Below are positions 23,596 through 36,636 of a stretch of DNA of 64,000 bases, one piece after another (position 1 is the stretch's first letter; the number at the start of each line of letters is the position of its first letter). The stretch spans positions 1 to 64,000 of the forward strand of contig NZ_JAGGQQ010000004.1 in assembly GCF_018613195.1 (NCBI RefSeq), written 5' to 3'. The position numbers and the translations under genes are program-made. The notes below the pieces were generated by a model that searched no databases, was not told the origin of the DNA, and worked only from the letters and a program-made list of their open reading frames with translations. The stretch is from Bacillus sp. ISL-45 (GTDB lineage: Bacteria; Bacillota; Bacilli; Bacillales; Cytobacillaceae).

Positions 23596-25389
23596 TTATC
23601 CAACAACATCTTCCAGTCGTTCTACTGAACCATTCTGAAGGAGATACATCTTATGGTAAAGTCCCTGTTGTGAAAGCAGTTCCTGATGTGTTCCACGTTC
23701 AACTATTTCTCCATGATGGAGGACGATGATCTGGTCTGCATCCTGGATGGTCGACAGGCGATGGGCAATGGCTATCGTGGTTCTACCTTTGCGCATTTTG
23801 GCGAGTGCCGTCTGGATGGCCTCTTCGGTTTCCGTATCAATATTTGCAGTCGCTTCATCGAGAACAAGGATTTTCGGATTTGCCGCAATCGTCCTCGCAA
23901 AAGCCATCAATTGCCTTTGTCCGCTCGAAAAAGTTGAGCCTCGCTCCGTCACTTTTTGTGCATATCCATCCTCCAGTTTTTCAATGAATGAATCTGCCTG
24001 GACAAATTCAGCTGCCTTTTTAATATCTTCTTCGGTCAAATCACTGTTGTGAAGCCTGATATTATCCCCAACTGTTCCATAGAACAAAAATGGATCCTGA
24101 AGCACAAGTCCCATTTTTTCCCGCAGCTCTTTTACAGGATAATTTTTTATTGAACGATTATCAATTAAGATGTCGCCCCGTTCGAACTCATAAAAGCGCA
24201 TCAACAGGTTGATGATCGAGCTTTTCCCGCTTCCAGTATGGCCGACAAAGGCAAGAGTTTCCCCAGGATTTACGGTGAAACTGATATTTTTCAATACATC
24301 CCTTTTGCCATCATAGGAAAAACTGACATCCTTGAATTCTATTTTTCCTTCATTGATTTTATCAGCTTCTGTCCCAGTCTGGCCCGGTGCAAGCTCATCT
24401 TCATCAAGCAGCTTGAAAACACGTGACGCAGCAACAATCGCCTGCTGGTACATGGAAAGGCGCATCATCATATTGTTCACCGGCTCGAAAAAGCGATCCA
24501 GGTAATTGATGAATGCATACAGCACCCCTATCTCAATCGGACTGTCAAAAGAAGTAATCCCAAAAAAGCTGAGTACGATAATTAACGCTAAAATATAGAC
24601 AAGGTCAACCGCCGGGCGCAGCAGGAGTCCGTCTGCCTTGATGTTTTTCATCCCCGCATCAAAATGCTTGTCATTGATTTCACCGAATTCCCTTTTCAAC
24701 CTTTCTTCCTGTCGGAACATCTGGATAATCGACATTCCCTGTAGTGATTCACTGAGCTTCGCATTCAGCTGGCTCAGCCGTTCACGCATATCCTGGTAAA
24801 ACCTTGAGCTCAGTTTACGATACAAGCTCATGATGAACACGATGAATGGTAAAATCAGCATTGTGAACAATGCCAGCTTCACATTCAGGATGAACATCGC
24901 GACAAAGATCCCGAACAGCAAGAAGCCGCTTTGGATAAAAGTCGCAATGACGCTGACGAACATATCCTTGATCGCCTCAGTATCATTGGTAACCCTTGAC
25001 ACAAGCGAGCCGGCAGGCGTTTTATCGAAATATTTCAGCCCTAGCTGCTGGACCTTTGTAAATACATCAATCCTCATTTGCTGGATGATTTTTAAGGCAA
25101 TCTCCTGAAACTTTAGAAGCTGAAAATAAGAAACAAGCACATTGAGAATTTGAATGCCAATATAAGCAGCACCCAGCATCAACAATGGCTCGAAAGGCAT
25201 GTATCCTTCCCTCAAGTATTCATCGATGAAGATTTTTACCAAAATCGGACCAAGCACGTCACCAACCGTTGCGAGCAGAAGGAATCCGAATGCGACAAAA
25301 ATCATTTTTAAATGCGGCTTCCCATAGGCAAGAAGCCGGAACAGCACGGAACGCTGCTCCTTTGCGTTTAACACAGGCGTTTTTTCCAT
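23596..25389 (-). CDS. ABC exporter half-transporter, consensus Walker B subunit
   Basis: 597 residues: six membrane helices (about residues 25-320) fused to an ATPase domain. Walker A is GHTGSGKSS and Walker B is ILVLDEATANID with the catalytic Glu. The signature is FSSGQRQ, not LSGGQ. The ATPase has an H-loop (IAHRLST). Together with the next gene this forms a heterodimeric multidrug exporter of the BmrCD (YheH/YheI)-like type. It is downstream in the pair, with a 3-base gap. Confidence 0.88.
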   Translation of the reverse strand: MEKTPVLNAKEQRSVLFRLLAYGKPHLKMIFVAFGFLLLATVGDVLGPILVKIFIDEYLREGYMPFEPLLMLGAAYIGIQILNVLVSYFQLLKFQEIALKIIQQMRIDVFTKVQQLGLKYFDKTPAGSLVSRVTNDTEAIKDMFVSVIATFIQSGFLLFGIFVAMFILNVKLALFTMLILPFIVFIMSLYRKLSSRFYQDMRERLSQLNAKLSESLQGMSIIQMFRQEERLKREFGEINDKHFDAGMKNIKADGLLLRPAVDLVYILALIIVLSFFGITSFDSPIEIGVLYAFINYLDRFFEPVNNMMMRLSMYQQAIVAASRVFKLLDEDELAPGQTGTEADKINEGKIEFKDVSFSYDGKRDVLKNISFTVNPGETLAFVGHTGSGKSSIINLLMRFYEFERGDILIDNRSIKNYPVKELREKMGLVLQDPFLFYGTVGDNIRLHNSDLTEEDIKKAAEFVQADSFIEKLEDGYAQKVTERGSTFSSGQRQLMAFARTIAANPKILVLDEATANIDTETEEAIQTALAKMRKGRTTIAIAHRLSTIQDADQIIVLHHGEIVERGTHQELLSQQGLYHKMYLLQNGSVERLEDVVG

Positions 25390-25392
25390 TGG

Positions 25393-27141
25393 TCACCCTC
25401 CCTGCTCGACAAGCTCTTCAAGCTGCTGCCTCAAATACATATCCTTGTACCAGCCGTCATTCTCCATCAGCTGGTCGTGAGTGCCGCGTTCAGCAATCCG
25501 GCCATCCTCGAGGACAACGATCAGATCAGCATGGTGGATGGCGCTCAATCGGTGTGCAGTGATAATTGTTGTCTTGTCTTTTCGATTTTCTTTCAATGCT
25601 GATAAAATCTGTTCCTCGGTCTTCGCATCGACCGCCGACAGGGAGTCATCCAGGATCAGGATTTCCGGATTCATCACCAATGCGCGGGCAATCGAGATTC
25701 GCTGCTTCTGGCCGCCTGAGAGTGAAACTCCTCGCTCCCCGACAACCGTTTGGTAGCCATCCGTAAATTCAAGAATGTCATCATGGATGTTCGCCACTCT
25801 TGCTGAACTATAGATAACTTCCTTATCAACCGAAGGATTTGCGAAGGCAATGTTCTCCTTGACAGTCGCGGAGAAAAGGAAATGATCCTGTGGCACGTAT
25901 CCGATCGCCTGTCTCAATCGATCCATCTTATATTCCCGGATACTTCTCCCGCCAATGCAGATGCTGCCCTCTGAAAGGTCGAATTCACGAATTAACAGCT
26001 TCAATAGACTCGTTTTTCCGGCACCGGTTTTTCCGACGATTCCCAGCGTCTGCCCTTTCCCTAAATCAAATTTGATATCCTTCAATAAAGCTTCCTGGTC
26101 ACCAGGATAGGTAAATGACTCAATATCATATTTAATGTCGCCATTCGGCACAATATCCAGGGCATCTGGTGTGTCCTGGATGTCGATTTTTTCATCAAGC
26201 AAGGCGGAAACACGGTCATATGAGGCCCTTCCACGTTCCACAATATTGAAAAACCAGCCGAACGCCAGCATCGGCCACACCAGCAAGCCTAGATAGGAAG
26301 TGAAAGCCACCAGCTGTCCAATTGTCAGTTCACCGTTCAAAACATACCTAGCTCCAAAAGCAATCGATAAGAAGAATGAGATACCGACAATGATGGAAAT
26401 CGTCGGGTCAAATAAAGCATCAACCTTCGCGACGGAAATGTTCTTCTTCACAACATCCTCAGACTGTTTACGGAAATCCTCGATATCTTCTTTTTCCTGG
26501 CCAAATGTTTTGATGACCTTAATTCCCGTAATGCTTTCCTGTGTCTTATCGTTTAGATTTGAAAAAGCTTCCTGGGCTTTATGGAACCTTTTATGTAGCA
26601 TCGTCCCGTACCAGCTAGTCAGCAAAGCCATGAACGGCATAGGAATCAGAGCGATCAATGTCAGCTTCCAGCTGATTGTCGCTGCCATCGCGATGATGAC
26701 GAAGCCGCCGGTTGAGACAGAGTCAACAAAGGTCAGGACACCGGCACCAGCAGTCTGCTGGATCGCCGAAAGGTCATTTGTGGCATGAGCCATCAGGTCC
26801 CCTGTCCTTCTCTTTTGGTAAAAAGATTGCGACATGCTCGTAAAATGGGCATAAAGCCGATTTCTTAATAGGCGGGCCAGTTTTACCGCTGAACCAAAAA
26901 TCATGATCCGCCAGTAATACCTTAGCGAATACATCGTCAGCCCTGAAGCGGCTAAAACTAAAATCCATTTCCCTAGTTTCCCGGCCGTCAGTGTCCCATT
27001 GGTGATCTCATCTACGATTATTCCAATGACGCGCGGCGGGACGAGCTGAAGCAAAGCTACAAATAACAGAAGGGAAATTCCTGTCAAATAAGCCTTTTTC
27101 TCTGACTTGAAATACCATAATAAATCCTTGAATACGCTCAT
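25393..27141 (-). CDS. ABC exporter half-transporter with degenerate Walker B
   Basis: About 582 residues from ATG 27141 (GGGGGAT upstream). Six membrane helices, then an ATPase with Walker A GKTGAGKTS, canonical signature LSGGQKQR, but Walker B ILILDDSLSAVD, in which Asp replaces the catalytic Glu. This is the known asymmetry of heterodimeric exporters such as BmrC/BmrD: one of two composite ATP sites is inactive. It is the first gene of the pair; the substrate is probably hydrophobic drugs or lipids, by family only. Confidence 0.88.
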   Translation of the reverse strand: MSVFKDLLWYFKSEKKAYLTGISLLLFVALLQLVPPRVIGIIVDEITNGTLTAGKLGKWILVLAASGLTMYSLRYYWRIMIFGSAVKLARLLRNRLYAHFTSMSQSFYQKRRTGDLMAHATNDLSAIQQTAGAGVLTFVDSVSTGGFVIIAMAATISWKLTLIALIPMPFMALLTSWYGTMLHKRFHKAQEAFSNLNDKTQESITGIKVIKTFGQEKEDIEDFRKQSEDVVKKNISVAKVDALFDPTISIIVGISFFLSIAFGARYVLNGELTIGQLVAFTSYLGLLVWPMLAFGWFFNIVERGRASYDRVSALLDEKIDIQDTPDALDIVPNGDIKYDIESFTYPGDQEALLKDIKFDLGKGQTLGIVGKTGAGKTSLLKLLIREFDLSEGSICIGGRSIREYKMDRLRQAIGYVPQDHFLFSATVKENIAFANPSVDKEVIYSSARVANIHDDILEFTDGYQTVVGERGVSLSGGQKQRISIARALVMNPEILILDDSLSAVDAKTEEQILSALKENRKDKTTIITAHRLSAIHHADLIVVLEDGRIAERGTHDQLMENDGWYKDMYLRQQLEELVEQGG

Positions 27142-27304
27142 CTGTATATCCCCCAAACCCCTCAAATGCTTAAATAGTTTATCAAATATTTGTAAAATGG
27201 GGAAGATTTTTTATTTTAAATCACGGCTTGACGAGTTAAATATCAATAAACGAATATTTTATTTAAACTATTTCCGATTTGTTCGTATTTTCGGAGTTTT
27301 CCTG

Positions 27305-27332
27305 TTGAAACAAGTTGAAATAGTGATATAAT
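27305..27332 (+). promoter_or_regulatory. Sigma-A promoter of xpt-pbuX
   Basis: -35 TTGAAA (27305-27310) and -10 TATAAT (27327-27332), 16-bp spacer, about 20 bases before the riboswitch aptamer. Confidence 0.75.
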
Positions 27333-27350
27333 ATTTTTAAATTCATACAT

Positions 27351-27423
27351 TCACTCATATAATCGCGGGGATATGGCCTGCAAGTTTCTACCGGATTACC
27401 GTAAATGATCCGACTATGAGTGA
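27351..27423 (+). promoter_or_regulatory. Guanine-type purine riboswitch aptamer
   Basis: P1 is TCACTCAT (27351-27358) with ATGAGTGA (27416-27423). The core has TATAATCGCGGGGATATGG, GTTTCTACCGG and CCGTAAATGATCCGACTATG, all hallmark purine-aptamer segments. The specificity base in GACTAT is C, which pairs with guanine; adenine types have T. It controls xpt-pbuX by transcription termination. Confidence 0.95.
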
Positions 27424-27471
27424 GCAATGCAGAGGGTTCTGTTCAACCTCTGTTTGCCCGCAGCTTATTGT

Positions 27472-29479
<2,008 letters not shown>

Positions 29480-29501
29480 TATGGTTGGTATAACAAAATT
29501 A

Positions 29502-29526
29502 AGGCACCGGTTGAAATCCGGTGCCT
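29502..29526. terminator. Terminator between pbuX and mccB
   Basis: AGGCACCGG/CCGGTGCCT, a 9-bp perfect stem with T-rich flanks on both strands, between convergent operons. Confidence 0.85.
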
Positions 29527-29603
29527 GTTTTCATTATATTATTCATTTGGTGATCTGTTTTTCGCAAATCTCGGATTTTCGGGCGCCAATCGGCATAGGA
29601 TTT

Positions 29604-30737
<1,134 letters not shown>

Positions 30738-31661
30738 TTAAATTCCCCCCTCGTAGATTTTCTTGCTTAAATAACGTTCACTTCCGTCTGGAAAGACAGT
30801 AACAATGTTTGTGCCAGGAGGGGCTTTTCGTGCTTCTTGTAAAGCTGCGTGAAGAGCTGCGCCTGATGAGCTTGCAGCAAGTATTCCCTCTCTAGCCGCG
30901 AGTTCCTTCAAGCGGTCGAATGCATTTTCATCGGAAATGGTATAAATCTCATCAAATAAAGCAGTGTCCATGTATGGCGGAAGGAATTCCATTCCGATTC
31001 CTTCTGTTTTATGGGGACCAGACTCGCCTCCATTTAGAATCGATCCTTCCGGTTCAATAATGACGGTCTTTATCATTGGATTTTTCTCTTTTAAAAACTT
31101 TGCAGTACCCATGAATGTTCCTCCGGTTCCCGCTCCTGCTACGAAAATATCAATTCTGCCATCTAAGTCTTGCCAAATCTCTGGTCCCAGTGTTTTATAA
31201 TACGTTTCCGGATTTGACGGATTGGAAAATTGAGCCGGTGAGTAGGAATTACGGATTTCTTCGAGCAATTGTTCTGTTTTGCGAATTGCTCCAGCCATCC
31301 CTTCCGAAGTAGGTGTATGGATGATATTTGCACCAAGTGCTCTCATCAACGTTTGTTTTTCCAAGCTGAACTTTTCCGGCACAACAAAGATAACCTTAAT
31401 CCCTTTGTTGATTGCTGCCAACGCCAGCCCGATCCCCGTGTTCCCGGCAGTTGGCTCGATCAGAGTGCCGCCTTTTTCCAACTTGCCTGTACGGAATGCC
31501 TCGTCTAGCAACTCTACTCCCAGCCGGTCTTTAATGCTGCCTCCTGGGTTTAAGTATTCCAGCTTTGCGTATAAGCGGACATCTTCAGGCAAATGGAATT
31601 GGGTAAGTTCAACCATTGGTGTATGTCCTATTAATTCATGGATACTGCGGTAAACCGTCAT
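30738..31661 (-). CDS. mccA: O-acetylserine-dependent cystathionine beta-synthase
   Basis: 307 residues, fold-type II PLP enzyme. The PLP Lys is in LNPGGSIKDRLG (Lys 44). TAGNTGIGLALAA and GAGTGGTFMGT bind the cofactor phosphate. It is close to cysteine synthases, but the neighbourhood (mccB, mtnN, yrrT) marks it as MccA, which joins homocysteine and O-acetylserine to cystathionine. It lies between luxS and mccB. Confidence 0.9.
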   Translation of the reverse strand: MTVYRSIHELIGHTPMVELTQFHLPEDVRLYAKLEYLNPGGSIKDRLGVELLDEAFRTGKLEKGGTLIEPTAGNTGIGLALAAINKGIKVIFVVPEKFSLEKQTLMRALGANIIHTPTSEGMAGAIRKTEQLLEEIRNSYSPAQFSNPSNPETYYKTLGPEIWQDLDGRIDIFVAGAGTGGTFMGTAKFLKEKNPMIKTVIIEPEGSILNGGESGPHKTEGIGMEFLPPYMDTALFDEIYTISDENAFDRLKELAAREGILAASSSGAALHAALQEARKAPPGTNIVTVFPDGSERYLSKKIYEGGI

Positions 31662-31676
31662 TGCTTTTAACTCTCC

Positions 31677-32144
31677 TTATTCAGCAAATACCTGGCGCCA
31701 TTCATCTTTCTTTTCCAGCATCTTTGCTGCAATTTCTTTTGCTCCCTCAAGGCTGTGGCTTGCAGCCCACCCGCACTGAATTTCATTGCAGGCAGGAACC
31801 TCATCTGCTTCAAGCACATCTTTAAGAGTTTCTTCTAATACTTCTAGAATATTGTCGTAATCATCATGGTTGATCACTGAGAGATAAAATCCAGTCTGGC
31901 AGCCCATCGGACTAATATCGACGACACTTGCATGATGATTGCGAATGTTTTCAGCCATTAAATGTTCAAGTGAGTGAAGGCCTGGCATTTCCATATGCTC
32001 CTTGTTCGGCTGGCAAAAGCGGATATCATACTTGTGGATAACATCGCCACTGGCACCCTGTGTTGTTCCTGCCAAACGGATATATGGTGCGGCCACCTTC
32101 GTGTGATCTAAATTAAAGCTTTCTACATTCATTTTCTTTACCAT
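31677..32144 (-). CDS. luxS: S-ribosylhomocysteine lyase LuxS
   Basis: 155 residues. Metal ligands: H57-x-x-E60-H61 in GLHSLEHLM and Cys in NEIQCGWA; the catalytic Cys is in PMGCQTGFY. It splits S-ribosylhomocysteine into homocysteine and DPD, the precursor of autoinducer-2. The ATG overlaps the mtnN stop (TAATG); a second ATG four codons on could be the real start. In B. subtilis luxS is not in this operon, so its place here is notable. Confidence 0.95.
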   Translation of the reverse strand: MVKKMNVESFNLDHTKVAAPYIRLAGTTQGASGDVIHKYDIRFCQPNKEHMEMPGLHSLEHLMAENIRNHHASVVDISPMGCQTGFYLSVINHDDYDNILEVLEETLKDVLEADEVPACNEIQCGWAASHSLEGAKEIAAKMLEKKDEWRQVFAE

Positions 32145-32842
32145 TACTTCTTCAACTCCTCTAACATTAGTAAAATTAGTTCTGCGGAATTTTTCGCCGC
32201 TGTTTCCAAGAATTGGTCAAATGAAATATTCGATTCCTTGCCGGCAATGTCGGAGAGCGACCTGATAATAACAAATGGTTTTTCAAATTGGTATGCGACC
32301 TGTGCGATTGCTGCTGCCTCCATTTCGGCAGCATACAAATCAGGCAGCTTGGTCCTGATGAATTCCACCCTCTCTGGATCATTCATAAAGGAATCGCCCG
32401 ATGCGATCAAGCCATTAACAACCTGGATACCATCAATTTGTTCAGCGCTCTTTACTGCCACAGCTACAAGCTTATCATCCGGAGCAAAAAATGCTGGCAT
32501 TCTCGGGACCTGGCCATATTCATAGCCAAAGATCGTAACATCAACGTCATGGTGTCTCACTTCAGTAGAAATGACTACATCTCCAACATCGAGATCCTTG
32601 TGGAAGCCGCCTGCAGATCCCGTATTGATAATGACATCCGGCTCGAATTTTTCAATCAACAAAGCCGTTCCCAATGCCGCGTTCACTTTTCCTATGCCAG
32701 ATTTAAGGAGCACAACTTCTAAACTATCAATCTTGCCTTTGTAAAATTCGCTTCCTGCTAGAATCGTATCTTCTCTATCCTCTAGCTTGCTGCGCAGTAA
32801 ATCAACCTCTTCATCCATTGCTCCGATTATTCCAACTCTCAT
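32144..32842 (-). CDS. mtnN: 5'-methylthioadenosine/S-adenosylhomocysteine nucleosidase
   Basis: 232 residues of the Pfs/MtnN family: [15 protein letters not shown] at the N-terminus, [22 protein letters not shown] with substrate-binding Glu, and [10 protein letters not shown] with the catalytic Asp. It removes adenine from SAH and methylthioadenosine. The product of SAH cleavage is the LuxS substrate, and luxS follows directly with a TAATG overlap. Confidence 0.94.
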   Translation of the reverse strand: MRVGIIGAMDEEVDLLRSKLEDREDTILAGSEFYKGKIDSLEVVLLKSGIGKVNAALGTALLIEKFEPDVIINTGSAGGFHKDLDVGDVVISTEVRHHDVDVTIFGYEYGQVPRMPAFFAPDDKLVAVAVKSAEQIDGIQVVNGLIASGDSFMNDPERVEFIRTKLPDLYAAEMEAAAIAQVAYQFEKPFVIIRSLSDIAGKESNISFDQFLETAAKNSAELILLMLEELKK

Positions 32843-32865
32843 TGCTGCAACTCTCCAATACCATA

Positions 32866-33513
32866 TTAATTTTTGCTTACTTTAACAGCTTCCATCAGCC
32901 AAACATAGGAGTTCATTTTTTCAAAAGAAACCTGAAACCCATTTTTCTCGAAAAGCCTCTCCAAAGCTTCGAGAGTTGTGTAGTATTCTCTCTTTAGATC
33001 AGCAAGCAAATTTTCATGCCCCTGCTCTTTTACGATTCGATATCGTTCTTCCCGGTCCTCTTCATTTACAAAAGCAGTATCAGCAAACACAATCTTCCCT
33101 TGTTCACCCAAGAGATTGCTGTACAATTTTAGGGCTGTATCCTTTTCTTCATCTGTTAAATGATGAAAAGCATACGTGCTTACGATCGTATCTACTTTTC
33201 CAGGCATCTCCGGGAAGTTAATGAAATCCCCGTCGAATAATTGCAAATCCGTGAATCGAGCTTTTGTTTTTTCTCTCATCACTTTGGAAGGCTCTACCCC
33301 ATATACATCTCTTCCTAATGAAATCAGCTTTTCAGTAAGATTCCCTGTACCTACTCCAAACTCCAAAACTGTACTGTTCGACTTTATGGCAACTGTTTCT
33401 AATATTTTATCATAATTTTCAAATACCTCTTTGTATTCACTATCAAGTCCGGACACTGTGTCCTCGTAATATTCGGCCCAATCATCAAATAAGGGGATAA
33501 ATTCCCGACCCAT
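32866..33513 (-). CDS. yrrT: SAM-dependent methyltransferase YrrT
   Basis: About 215 residues from ATG 33513 (GGAGTG seven bases upstream; ATG 33519 lies too close). Motif I is [16 protein letters not shown], then [24 protein letters not shown] and [10 protein letters not shown]. It matches B. subtilis YrrT, first gene of the mtnN-mccA-mccB operon. Its methyl acceptor is unknown; it would generate SAH for the following genes. Confidence 0.88.
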   Translation of the reverse strand: MGREFIPLFDDWAEYYEDTVSGLDSEYKEVFENYDKILETVAIKSNSTVLEFGVGTGNLTEKLISLGRDVYGVEPSKVMREKTKARFTDLQLFDGDFINFPEMPGKVDTIVSTYAFHHLTDEEKDTALKLYSNLLGEQGKIVFADTAFVNEEDREERYRIVKEQGHENLLADLKREYYTTLEALERLFEKNGFQVSFEKMNSYVWLMEAVKVSKN

Positions 33514-33535
33514 TTTCATTCACTCCGATTTAATT

Positions 33536-33598
33536 ATTATAATTCCTATAAGCATAGTATGAATTAAAACATTATAGGTCACATATTATCACGTTCAA
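33536..33598 (-). promoter_or_regulatory. Promoter and CymR-like site of the yrrT operon
   Basis: On the minus strand, -35 TTGAAC (33593-33598), 16-bp spacer, -10 TATAAT (33571-33576). Just downstream is TTATAGGAATTATAATAAT, which resembles the ATAGGAATT core I recall for the cysteine regulator CymR, the known repressor of this operon in B. subtilis. The operator reading is inference. Confidence 0.55.
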
Positions 33599-33683
33599 TT
33601 TTTAAAATCAATTTTTTTACCGTGATAAATTTCCCTCACTATCGAAGAAAACAACCTGGCAATAGTGTATACTTACAATAAAC

Positions 33684-33836
33684 AAAGCTCTTTTCTCAAA
33701 ATTTGTTGTTATTGACTACAAAGTAGGATTGAATGACCTATGTTTCTCACAATGATGAGACAGAGCTTGCACACTTAATACCGACCTACAAATTGGCTTT
33801 TTATCAAGCTTTACGAAAACAGCCATAACAAAGATT
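33684..33836 (+). repeat. Dispersed repeat R, copy 1
   Basis: Shares long blocks in order with 40299-40490: AGCTCTTTTCT..., TTTGTTGTTATT-ACTACAAA, TAGGAT-GAATGACCTAT, ACTTAATACCGACCT-CAAA, TGGCTT, and CTTTACGAAAACAGCC. Both copies have a promoter-like TTGTTA, 17 bases, then TTGAAT/TAGAAT. No reading frame is conserved. It occupies most of the gap before the receiver gene at 33852. Confidence 0.8.
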
Positions 33837-33851
33837 TTTCAGGGGGAAAAC

Positions 33852-34205
33852 ATGGGAAAGAAAGTGCTAGTTGCTGAGGATGAACAAAGAATTAGCCATT
33901 TATTAAAGATGTATCTAGAAAGAGAAGCGTTTGTCGTTGAAGTTGCAAACAATGGGGAAGCAGCTTTGGAGAAAGCTTTACAGGATTCATTTGATGTCAT
34001 TATTCTGGACATATTAATGCCTGGAAGGGATGGTTTTTCAGTATTAGAGGAAATCAGGAAAACCAAAGACACACCCGTGATCATGCTTTCAGCTAAAGGG
34101 GAAGCTAGTGACCTTAAACGAGGAGAAGAATTAGGAGCCAACGAATACATCTTGAAGCCATTCAGCCCTAAGGATGTAGTTTCGAAGATAAAGGGGCTCT
34201 TGTAA
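33852..34205 (+). CDS. Orphan single-domain response regulator
   Basis: 117 residues, receiver domain only: acidic pair in VLVAEDEQRIS, phosphorylation Asp in VIILDILMPGRDG, VIMLSAKGE with the switch Ser, and EYILKPFSP with Lys. No DNA-binding or enzymatic output and no kinase beside it. GGGGG lies upstream of ATG 33852. Repeat R copy 1 precedes it, and array A3 begins ten bases after its stop. Confidence 0.9.
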   Translation: MGKKVLVAEDEQRISHLLKMYLEREAFVVEVANNGEAALEKALQDSFDVIILDILMPGRDGFSVLEEIRKTKDTPVIMLSAKGEASDLKRGEELGANEYILKPFSPKDVVSKIKGLL

Positions 34206-34214
34206 TATAGACTT

Positions 34215-34464
34215 CTATCGGACACTTTTCTATGCGGTCCGCCTTCCGTTTGTCCGATAGAGCTCTTCTTTCGGACACTTTTCATGCGTTTCGCCTTCTG
34301 TTTGTCCGATAGAGCGCTTCTTTCGGACACTTTTCATGTGTTTCGCCTTCTGGTTGTCCGATAGAGCTCTTCTTTCGGACACTTTTCATGTGTTTCGCCT
34401 TCTGTTTGTCCGATAGAGCTCTTCTTTCGGACACTTTTCATGCGTTTCGCCGTTTGTCCGATAG
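34215..34464 (+). repeat. Array A3: five tandem units (type A variant)
   Basis: Units start at 34215, 34268, 34320, 34372 and 34424; spacings are 53, 52, 52, 52. From unit 2 on, the left arm is CTTTCGGACA, which leaves one mismatch with TGTCCGATAG at the junction, so this palindrome has decayed by a change that then spread. The linker begins CTTTTCATGYGTTTCGCC. The last unit is 11 bases short. It lies between convergent genes. Confidence 0.95.
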
Positions 34465-34493
34465 AGGATTGTATAGCATGAACTTTCCTAATT

Positions 34494-35144
34494 TTATAGC
34501 AACGCACCTCTTCGTATCTCCTTTATATCTCCATAAAACTCAATTTCATCTCCTTCAATGACTATTCCATCACCGTCATCGCAGGTAAAAATGCTTTCTT
34601 CCTGAATAAGGGAATATTTTAAAAGCTCATCCAGCTGATCACTTTCTCTGTTCCAATGGGGCATAAACTCAAAATCCACCAGTCCTAACCCACTTAATTC
34701 ATTTAACTGGACTTCATTTTCGTCATGGAATGCGGCAATCTTGATTAATTTGGACATGATAATGCTGCCGGCACTAACACCGATTAAAGGCTTCCCCTCG
34801 TCCACCATTTTTTTGATATATTTTACAATGTTCTGTTCCTTCAGGTTTTTCAAAAAATGATATGTATTTCCCCCTGACAGAAAAATGGCGTCACAGCTTA
34901 TAAACTCCTTCAGCTGTGATAATTCAAAATCTTCGTCTACGTCAAAATAAAAGAAATCAGTAATTCCTAATTCCGAAAACTCTGGCTTGGCTTTTTCAAA
35001 ATACCATCTTTCTTTATCTGTTCGTGACGGGATATAAGCAAGCCTAAAAGACTGGCCACCAGTAACATTTTTGATTTTGCTTATTAAAGCGTGATTCATA
35101 TTTCTCAAATCACTCAGCAATACTAGTTTTCTCATCTTGTTCAT
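34494..35144 (-). CDS. Peptidase S51 (PepE/cyanophycinase-like)
   Basis: 216 residues. The nucleophile motif is LIGVSAGSIIMS, with AIFLSGGNTYHFL before it and FMPHWNRE as the His-containing part: the S51 layout. Family members cleave Asp-X dipeptides. ATG 35144 sits two bases after GGAAAGAG, so ATG 35135 may be the true start. Minus strand, facing array A3 at its 3' end. Confidence 0.85.
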   Translation of the reverse strand: MNKMRKLVLLSDLRNMNHALISKIKNVTGGQSFRLAYIPSRTDKERWYFEKAKPEFSELGITDFFYFDVDEDFELSQLKEFISCDAIFLSGGNTYHFLKNLKEQNIVKYIKKMVDEGKPLIGVSAGSIIMSKLIKIAAFHDENEVQLNELSGLGLVDFEFMPHWNRESDQLDELLKYSLIQEESIFTCDDGDGIVIEGDEIEFYGDIKEIRRGALL

Positions 35145-35214
35145 CTCTTTCCAAAATTTTAATAATTATTTCGATAAAGGCACTGCATAAACCTTTAAAA
35201 AGACCAAATAAAAA

Positions 35215-35236
35215 GAGCCTGGAGACATCCAGACTC
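35215..35236 (-). terminator. Terminator of MFS gene
   Basis: On the minus strand GAGTCTGGA-loop-TCCAGGCTC followed by TTTTTATTT, 14 bases past the stop at 35251. Confidence 0.8.
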
Positions 35237-35250
35237 AAAAGATAAAATCA

Positions 35251-36546
35251 TTACTTTTTATTTGACCATATTACAAATGGTATTAACACTAAGGAAAGTG
35301 CTCCACCAGCGAGCGAAAGAAAGGCAAAGCTTGAATTAGCTACAACCATACCTGATAGCATTCCGCCGGAGGCTCCCGACAACGCGACCATTACATCAAC
35401 AGTTCCTTGCATTTTTGCACGATTCGTCGGATTTGTGGCATCGACAAGCAGAGCGGTTCCGCTGATCAGGCCAAAGTTCCAGCCGAGACCGAGCAGAATG
35501 AGTGCAAGTGTGATCCAGAGCATAGATTCACCCGGAGCAACAGCCGCCATAACACCGGAAGCCAGCAGTGTAACTCCGGAAGCGACCGCCATCGTCGCAC
35601 GTCCGATCTTATCAACAAGTACCCCAGTCAATAAAGAAGGCAGATACATTGCCCCAATGTGGAAACCAATTACCATGCCAACCGCGCTTAAACCATGTCC
35701 ATGGCTGCCCATATGTACGGGAGTCATTGTCATAATCGCTACCATCACCATTTGGGTGAGGACCATGATCAGGGCGGCAACTCCGATTCCTCGCTTATCG
35801 GTAACAAGTTCTTCCTCGACATAATCTGGGGAACTGGATTTAACTTTATGTTCCGCCAAAGCTATAGCCCTTGCGACCACAAACGGATCGGGTCGAAGGA
35901 AAAACAATAGTACTAATCCAGCAACGATATAGGCTGCGGCTGCGAGAATGAATGGTCCGGACAAAGCCGGAACCCCTACAGATATTGCAAACTCCCCCAT
36001 TACCTCGACAAGGTTAGGACCAGCTACAGCACCAAACGTCGTGGAGACCATCGCGATACTGACCGCTGTCGCACGTTGTTTTGAACTGGCCAGGTCTGTC
36101 CCTGCATAGCGAGCCTGTAAATTTGTCGCACTCCCTGCACCATAAACCAATAGTGACGCAAATAACAGGAAGATGTTATTCGTCACTGCGGCAATGATTA
36201 CACCAATCGCACCAATTCCACCTGTTAAAAATCCTGATGCCAGGCCGGCACGCCTGCCATAACGTTGTGAAAGGCGCCCGACAATAAGCGCTGCCCCTGC
36301 AGAACCAAGAGTAAAGAGCGCTGTAGGCAGTCCAGCCACACTCTCGGTGCCAAGCATATCTTTCGCTAATAATGCCCCTACCGTTATCCCGGCTGCAAGA
36401 CCGGCTCCACCGAAAATCTGGGACAGAACCACTATTAATAATGTTCTTTTATATAAAGCTTTTTGTTTTTCAGGTGATTCTACATAATCTTGCAGCCACT
36501 CGGGTTGATTTTCCTCAGCTGCTGCACCTTCAGATTGACGCGACAT
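35251..36546 (-). CDS. MFS transporter
   Basis: 431 residues with about 12 membrane helices. The cytoplasmic loop motif GRLSQRYGRRAG (motif A) follows helix 2, and LVDKIGRATM is its partner in the second half. A hydrophilic N-terminus of about 30 residues precedes helix 1. The pattern fits drug:H+ antiporters; the substrate is unknown. It is monocistronic, with its own terminator. Confidence 0.85.
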   Translation of the reverse strand: MSRQSEGAAAEENQPEWLQDYVESPEKQKALYKRTLLIVVLSQIFGGAGLAAGITVGALLAKDMLGTESVAGLPTALFTLGSAGAALIVGRLSQRYGRRAGLASGFLTGGIGAIGVIIAAVTNNIFLLFASLLVYGAGSATNLQARYAGTDLASSKQRATAVSIAMVSTTFGAVAGPNLVEVMGEFAISVGVPALSGPFILAAAAYIVAGLVLLFFLRPDPFVVARAIALAEHKVKSSSPDYVEEELVTDKRGIGVAALIMVLTQMVMVAIMTMTPVHMGSHGHGLSAVGMVIGFHIGAMYLPSLLTGVLVDKIGRATMAVASGVTLLASGVMAAVAPGESMLWITLALILLGLGWNFGLISGTALLVDATNPTNRAKMQGTVDVMVALSGASGGMLSGMVVANSSFAFLSLAGGALSLVLIPFVIWSNKK

Positions 36547-36636
36547 TTTTTTCAGCTCTCTCTTCCTAAAATCAAGATGATCCTATTATACCATATTGGG
36601 TATATTTTGGATATGATTTATGTTTGGCTTATTAAA

